The notes under the pieces: model-generated | Databases searched by the model: none | The model's input: the letters and a program-made list of their open reading frames with translations, nothing else | What the model was told of the DNA's origin: nothing | Shown here: in pieces, positions 62,554 through 64,000 of the stretch | Position numbering within the stretch: position 1 is the first letter of the stretch | Layout of the letters: each line of letters opens with the position of its first letter | DNA from: an uncultured Saccharospirillaceae bacterium | GTDB taxonomy: Bacteria > Pseudomonadota > Gammaproteobacteria > Pseudomonadales > Oceanobacteraceae | Direction of reading: 5' to 3' | NCBI GenBank assembly: GCA_947499545.1 | Contig: CANMOZ010000016.1 | Span: 1 to 64,000 of the forward strand | DNA length: 64,000 nt | Made by a program: the position numbers and the translations under genes

Positions 62554-64000
62554 TTAGGCTTGTGCAAAGCGTTCGGCTTGCCTTAACCAGCGATCGACGA
62601 TTGCATCAATGCGTTCGGGGTCTTGGGAGCGGACTTGGTCTGACACCTGGGCGACTTGTTCTAAGAGTGGCTGGTCTCTTAAAAGGTCGGCTATGCGAAA
62701 CTGAGCTAGCCCTGTTTGACGTGTTCCCATCACTTCGCCAGGGCCTCTGATTTCTAAGTCTTTTTCAGCGATCATAAACCCATCCTGCGTTTCACGCATC
62801 ACTTCTAAACGAGCGCGACCTTGTCGGCTTAGTGGATTTTGGTAAAGCAAAAGACAGTAGCTCGCAGCGGTGCCTCGACCGACGCGACCTCTTAATTGAT
62901 GCAGTTGCGCTAATCCCAAACGTTCAGGGTTCTCAATGATCATTATGTTTGCGTTTGGCACATCAACACCCACTTCAATCACGGTTGTGGCGACCAAAAG
63001 ATGAATAAGACCCGCTTTAAATGCCGCCATCACCTCCGCTTTTTCTTGAGGTTTTAAGCGCCCATGCACCAAGCCAACATTGAGGTCAGGAAGAGCTTCT
63101 GTCAGGAGTTGTGCACAGTCCTCTGCGGCTTGGCATTGTAGGTTTTCCGACTCTTCTATGAGCGTACAAACCCAATATGCTTGCTGCCCGGTTGCACAGT
63201 GGTCGCGCAGCCGTTCAATGACGTCATCTCGGCGTCCACTGGGCATAACGAGCGTTTGAATGGGCTTGCGTCCAGGAGGGAGTTCATCAATCACCGAGCA
63301 ATCAAGATCTGCGTAAGCACTCATGGCAAGGGTTCTGGGTATAGGGGTGGCGGTCATGATTAATTGATGAGGAAAACGCCCGCGGCCTTTTTCGCGGAGC
63401 GCAAGCCTTTGATGAACGCCAAAACGGTGTTGCTCATCAATAATGGTTAATCCCAGTTCCTGGTAGACAACGTCGTCCTGAAACAAAGCGTGGGTGCCAA
63501 TGGCAATACGTGCTTGGCCAGATGCCAATGCGTCTAAGGCTTGTGCCCTGGCTTTCCCTTTTACTTTTCCGCTGAGCCAAGCGATGTCGATGCCCATTGG
63601 GTTCAGCCAATTGAGGAAACTATGATAATGCTGTTCGGCCAGTATTTCCGTTGGCGCCATCAGTGCGACCTGATAGCCCGCTTCGATGCACTGCAAAGCC
63701 GCCATGGCTGCCACAAGGGTTTTGCCAGACCCTACATCACCTTGTACCAAGCGCAACATCGGCTGTGTGTGCTGCATATCTGCTGCAATTTCTGAACAAA
63801 CCTTCTGTTGAGCGCCGGTTAGGGTAAAGCTCAGTTGATTTATCAAATCGGCTTGGAGCTTTTGGCTGGCTGGGCAGGCCGGGGCTACCTGCGCTTGTGT
63901 TTGATCCCGTAATTTTTTAAGACTGAGCTGATGTGCGACCAGTTCTTCGAACGCAAGACGTTGAATCGCAGGGTGTAAACCTTCAAGCAGAGCATGCGTA
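62554..64000 (-). CDS. recG: ATP-dependent DNA helicase RecG (C-terminal part)
   Basis: The gene runs off the right edge; the frame stays open to base 64000 and the last visible part reads LLEGLHPAIQRLAFEELVAHQ, typical of RecG. Visible: Walker A VQGDVGSGKT, DEQHRFGVHQR, TATPIPRT, and the helicase C part VATTVIEVGVDVPNA, GLAQLHQLRGRVGRG, and the wedge-following TRG-like region up to a normal C-terminus. RecG rescues stalled forks and drives branch migration. Confidence 0.98.
   Translation of the reverse strand, partial: THALLEGLHPAIQRLAFEELVAHQLSLKKLRDQTQAQVAPACPASQKLQADLINQLSFTLTGAQQKVCSEIAADMQHTQPMLRLVQGDVGSGKTLVAAMAALQCIEAGYQVALMAPTEILAEQHYHSFLNWLNPMGIDIAWLSGKVKGKARAQALDALASGQARIAIGTHALFQDDVVYQELGLTIIDEQHRFGVHQRLALREKGRGRFPHQLIMTATPIPRTLAMSAYADLDCSVIDELPPGRKPIQTLVMPSGRRDDVIERLRDHCATGQQAYWVCTLIEESENLQCQAAEDCAQLLTEALPDLNVGLVHGRLKPQEKAEVMAAFKAGLIHLLVATTVIEVGVDVPNANIMIIENPERLGLAQLHQLRGRVGRGTAASYCLLLYQNPLSRQGRARLEVMRETQDGFMIAEKDLEIRGPGEVMGTRQTGLAQFRIADLLRDQPLLEQVAQVSDQVRSQDPERIDAIVDRWLRQAERFAQA

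Overview
The window reads as ordinary chromosome of a marine-type gammaproteobacterium, most likely from the Oceanospirillales/Pseudomonadales side. That placement is inferred from gene content and order: glnA-ntrB-ntrC with a sigma-54/NtrC promoter, ubiC-ubiA followed by phoB-phoR, a rubredoxin and rubredoxin reductase beside HU and recG, plus typA, dtd, radA, hemE and trmH. No complete tRNA, rRNA, CRISPR array, insertion sequence or prophage was found.

Layout. 0-4 kb: the tail of a protein with EAGTP repeats, then a patatin-like lipase and a membrane-anchored lipoxygenase homologue that look like one operon. 4-8.5 kb: a collagenase-type lipoprotein, a globin, a small unknown gene and a pilin-like protein. 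9-18.5 kb: a signalling island with a very large hybrid histidine kinase, a receiver-GGDEF protein, two four-helix-bundle membrane sensors without output domains, a second globin and several small unknown genes. 18.5-29 kb: a solute-binding protein and housekeeping genes (radA, hemE, yqhA-like, dtd, a prolyl iminopeptidase, typA, glnA). 29-33 kb: two secreted proteins and ntrBC. 33-35.4 kb: a DUF2589 three-gene set. 35-40 kb: an M28 peptidase, a PanZ-like protein and two tandem MlaC-like proteins. 39.7-43.4 kb: a YfiR-like protein with a GGDEF/EAL protein, and a repressor-like regulator. 43.6-50 kb: a second solute-binding protein paired with a small beta-rich protein, a MshEN-like protein, trmH, a CysZ-like protein, a CheY-like regulator and a TraB/GumN-like protein. 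50-57.6 kb: phoRB, ubiAC, rubredoxin and its reductase, HU, an SCP2-like protein and a dicarboxylate symporter. 57.8-60.8 kb: an AT-rich secreted cluster (Hint-domain protein, divergent subtilase lipoprotein, unknown secreted protein). 60.8-64 kb: a YbaK-HDOD protein and the 3' part of recG.

The most unusual items are: the patatin plus multi-pass-membrane lipoxygenase pair, which suggests a coupled lipid release and oxygenation pathway; the secreted Hint/subtilase cluster; the DUF2589 trio; the duplicated globin and four-helix sensor modules around a kinase and a diguanylate cyclase; and three small proteins sharing a strand motif, two of which sit beside related solute-binding proteins. All functions come from reading motifs and context; no search was run.
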